Source: Treponema sp. (GTDB lineage Bacteria; Spirochaetota; Spirochaetia; Treponematales; Treponemataceae). From it: a stretch of DNA of 7,295 nucleotides. The notes below the pieces were generated by a model. The model was not told the origin of the DNA. It did not search any database and saw only the letters and a list, made by a program, of their open reading frames with translations. The first letter of the stretch is position 1, and the number at the start of each line of letters is the position of its first letter. The position numbers and the translations under genes were made by a program. The stretch covers positions 1-7,295 of the forward strand of contig JAEDGP010000087.1 of the NCBI GenBank assembly GCA_016297405.1, given 5' to 3'. Shown here piece by piece: positions 6,682-7,295 of the stretch.

Positions 6682-6710
6682 ATTATAAGTCATATATTTT
6701 GAATTTGCAA
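6682..6710 (-). promoter_or_regulatory. Promoter of the HD-GYP/GNAT-DUF763 operon
   Basis: On the minus strand TTGCAA (6705-6710) and a perfect TATAAT (6682-6687) are spaced by 17 bases. Only 12 bases separate the -10 element from the ATG, so the predicted leader is about 3-7 bases. A second TATAAT at 6674-6679 is even closer. With no Shine-Dalgarno visible, translation may start on a nearly leaderless mRNA. Confidence 0.5.
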
Positions 6711-6715
6711 AATAT
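6694..6715. promoter_or_regulatory. 8-6-8 inverted repeat over the operon -35 element
   Basis: ATATTTTG and CAAAATAT are perfect 8-base inverted arms 6 bases apart, and they cover the -35 element of the HD-GYP operon promoter. The location suits a repressor operator. The sequence is AT-rich, so chance is a real alternative. No regulator can be assigned. Confidence 0.35.
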
Positions 6716-6745
6716 CAAAGTTATAAAACAGTTGTTGTTTAAAAT

Positions 6746-6771
6746 AGGTTGTTTGCCTGGACAACTTTTTT
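6746..6771 (+). terminator. Terminator-like hairpin with no upstream gene
   Basis: AGGTTGT pairs with ACAACTT (7 bases including one G-T) around an 8-base loop, and the stem runs into a tract of six T residues (6766-6771) on the plus strand. No plus-strand gene precedes it, since the region to the left is transcribed leftward. It may insulate the Fur promoter from upstream transcription, end a very short transcript, or be fortuitous. Confidence 0.3.
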
Positions 6772-6802
6772 GTTTACGAAAGTATCAGCATTTTGAGATT
6801 GC

Positions 6803-6831
6803 TTGACACTATAAACTGGTTTAAGTATATT
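6803..6831 (+). promoter_or_regulatory. Promoter of the Fur-family gene
   Basis: A perfect -35 TTGACA (6803-6808) and -10 TATATT (6826-6831) are separated by the optimal 17 bases. Transcription would start near 6838, immediately before the dyad at 6841, leaving a leader of about 48 bases. This is the strongest sigma70-type promoter in the window. Confidence 0.7.
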
Positions 6832-6840
6832 AAGGGTAGA

Positions 6841-6865
6841 CAATTTGAGAATTGTTCTCAAATTG
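6841..6865 (+). promoter_or_regulatory. Fur-type operator candidate (11-3-11 dyad)
   Basis: CAATTTGAGAA and TTCTCAAATTG are perfect 11-base inverted arms separated by TTG. The core reads as a 7-1-7 box, TGAGAAT-T-GTTCTCA, with one mismatch from symmetry. It resembles the Fur-family form TGATAAT-N-ATTATCA, agreeing at 11 of 14 positions. It starts just after the predicted transcription start of the Fur-family gene, so binding should block that promoter. A further half-site TGAGAAT lies at 6876-6882, beside the start codon. Confidence 0.65.
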
Positions 6866-6885
6866 TAAATTAATATGAGAATAGA

Positions 6886-7295
6886 ATGAAAAAGGAAAAT
6901 TACAATACTGAACAAAGACATGTGATTTTGGAATGTCTGGAAAGAAATAAGAATCGGCAGTTGAGTGCTTCAGATATTGCGAAAAGCGAAGAAGTAGCAA
7001 AAAGCGGTATTGGATTGGCGACAATTTATCGTTCTCTTGAATTTCTTGAAAATCAAAATAAAATAAAGCGCTTTAGTGATGAAAATGGTAGAAAGTCGTT
7101 CTGGCAATGGACGAATGGGAACGAAAAGTGTGATAGTCATTATCATTTGAAGTGCGAAAAGTGCAGCAAAATTGTTCATTTAGATTGTGGCCTGGTTCAT
7201 GAGCTGGATGAGCACATGCTTTCAGAACACAAGTTTAGGATGGATAGAAGCAAAACTGTTTTTTATGGGTTATGCGAAAATTGCGCAGGTGGCGA
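6886..7295 (+). CDS. Fur-family metalloregulator (partial, cut by window end)
   Basis: The frame stays open from the ATG at 6886 to the window edge (136 codons plus two bases), close to a full-length Fur protein, so only the tail is missing. The N-terminal winged helix includes LSASDIAKSEEV (26-37) and the recognition-helix signature GLATIYRSLEFLE (43-55). The C-terminal metal-binding and dimerisation half has HYH (85-87), CEKC (C90, C93), HLDC (98-101) and CENC (C130, C133). The two CxxC pairs form the usual structural zinc site. H85, H87 and nearby Asp/His residues probably form the sensing site. C82 and C101 are additional cysteines that would also fit a Zur-type zinc sensor, so iron, zinc, manganese or peroxide sensing cannot be decided. 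A weak GAGA lies 5 bases before the ATG. The dyad at its promoter points to autoregulation. It is divergent from the HD-GYP operon, which it might also control. Confidence 0.9.
   Translation, partial: MKKENYNTEQRHVILECLERNKNRQLSASDIAKSEEVAKSGIGLATIYRSLEFLENQNKIKRFSDENGRKSFWQWTNGNEKCDSHYHLKCEKCSKIVHLDCGLVHELDEHMLSEHKFRMDRSKTVFYGLCENCAGG

Noticed and set aside
6739..7179. Minus-strand frames opposite the Fur-family gene and its promoter.
   Set aside because: The plus-strand frame encodes an unmistakable Fur protein; the minus frames are AT-driven Phe/Ile/Leu-rich shadows.
1..7295. Possible CRISPR array, tRNA, rRNA, transposase, toxin-antitoxin pair or riboswitch.
   Set aside because: No regularly spaced repeats, cloverleaf-like segments, transposase motifs, small paired ORFs or recognisable riboswitch cores were seen by eye.

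Overview
The window looks like part of a low-to-moderate GC bacterial chromosome. The AT-rich intergenic spacers, the gene types and the GC-rich intergenic hairpins suggest a spirochaete of the Treponema group. That placement is an inference from general appearance; no rRNA or marker gene is present to prove it. No tRNA, rRNA, CRISPR array, insertion sequence or phage gene was seen.

Layout, left to right. (1) 8-1387, minus: membrane glycosyltransferase of family GT2 with a cytosolic GT-A domain and four predicted membrane segments. (2) 1388-1648: divergent spacer holding a hairpin in the glycosyltransferase leader, a GC-rich hairpin and repeat island, and an extended -10 promoter almost touching the next start codon. 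(3) 1649-2422, plus: TrmH/SpoU-family 2'-O-ribose RNA methyltransferase. (4) 2419-2847, minus: Rrf2/IscR-like regulator with three clustered cysteines. Its stop codon interlocks with that of the methyltransferase, and its own promoter carries an overlapping dyad. (5) 2951-4300, minus: DUF763 protein of unknown function. (6) 4297-6669, minus: large protein with a helical N-terminal half, an HD-GYP-like phosphodiesterase domain and a C-terminal GNAT acetyltransferase domain. Its stop overlaps the DUF763 start as ATGA, so the two form a tight operon. (7) 6670-6885: divergent regulatory spacer with a promoter for each flanking gene and a perfect 11-3-11 dyad. (8) 6886 to the window end, plus: Fur-family metalloregulator, cut by the window edge.

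The window holds two presumably metal- or Fe-S-sensing regulators (Rrf2 and Fur families), each with a dyad at its own promoter, which suggests autoregulation. Between them lies a two-gene operon that couples a possible cyclic-dinucleotide or other HD phosphodiesterase, fused to an acetyltransferase, to a conserved protein of unknown function. That operon is the least explained and most interesting part. Two genes (RNA methyltransferase and HD-GYP/GNAT) have good promoters so close to the ATG that their mRNAs would be leaderless or nearly so.
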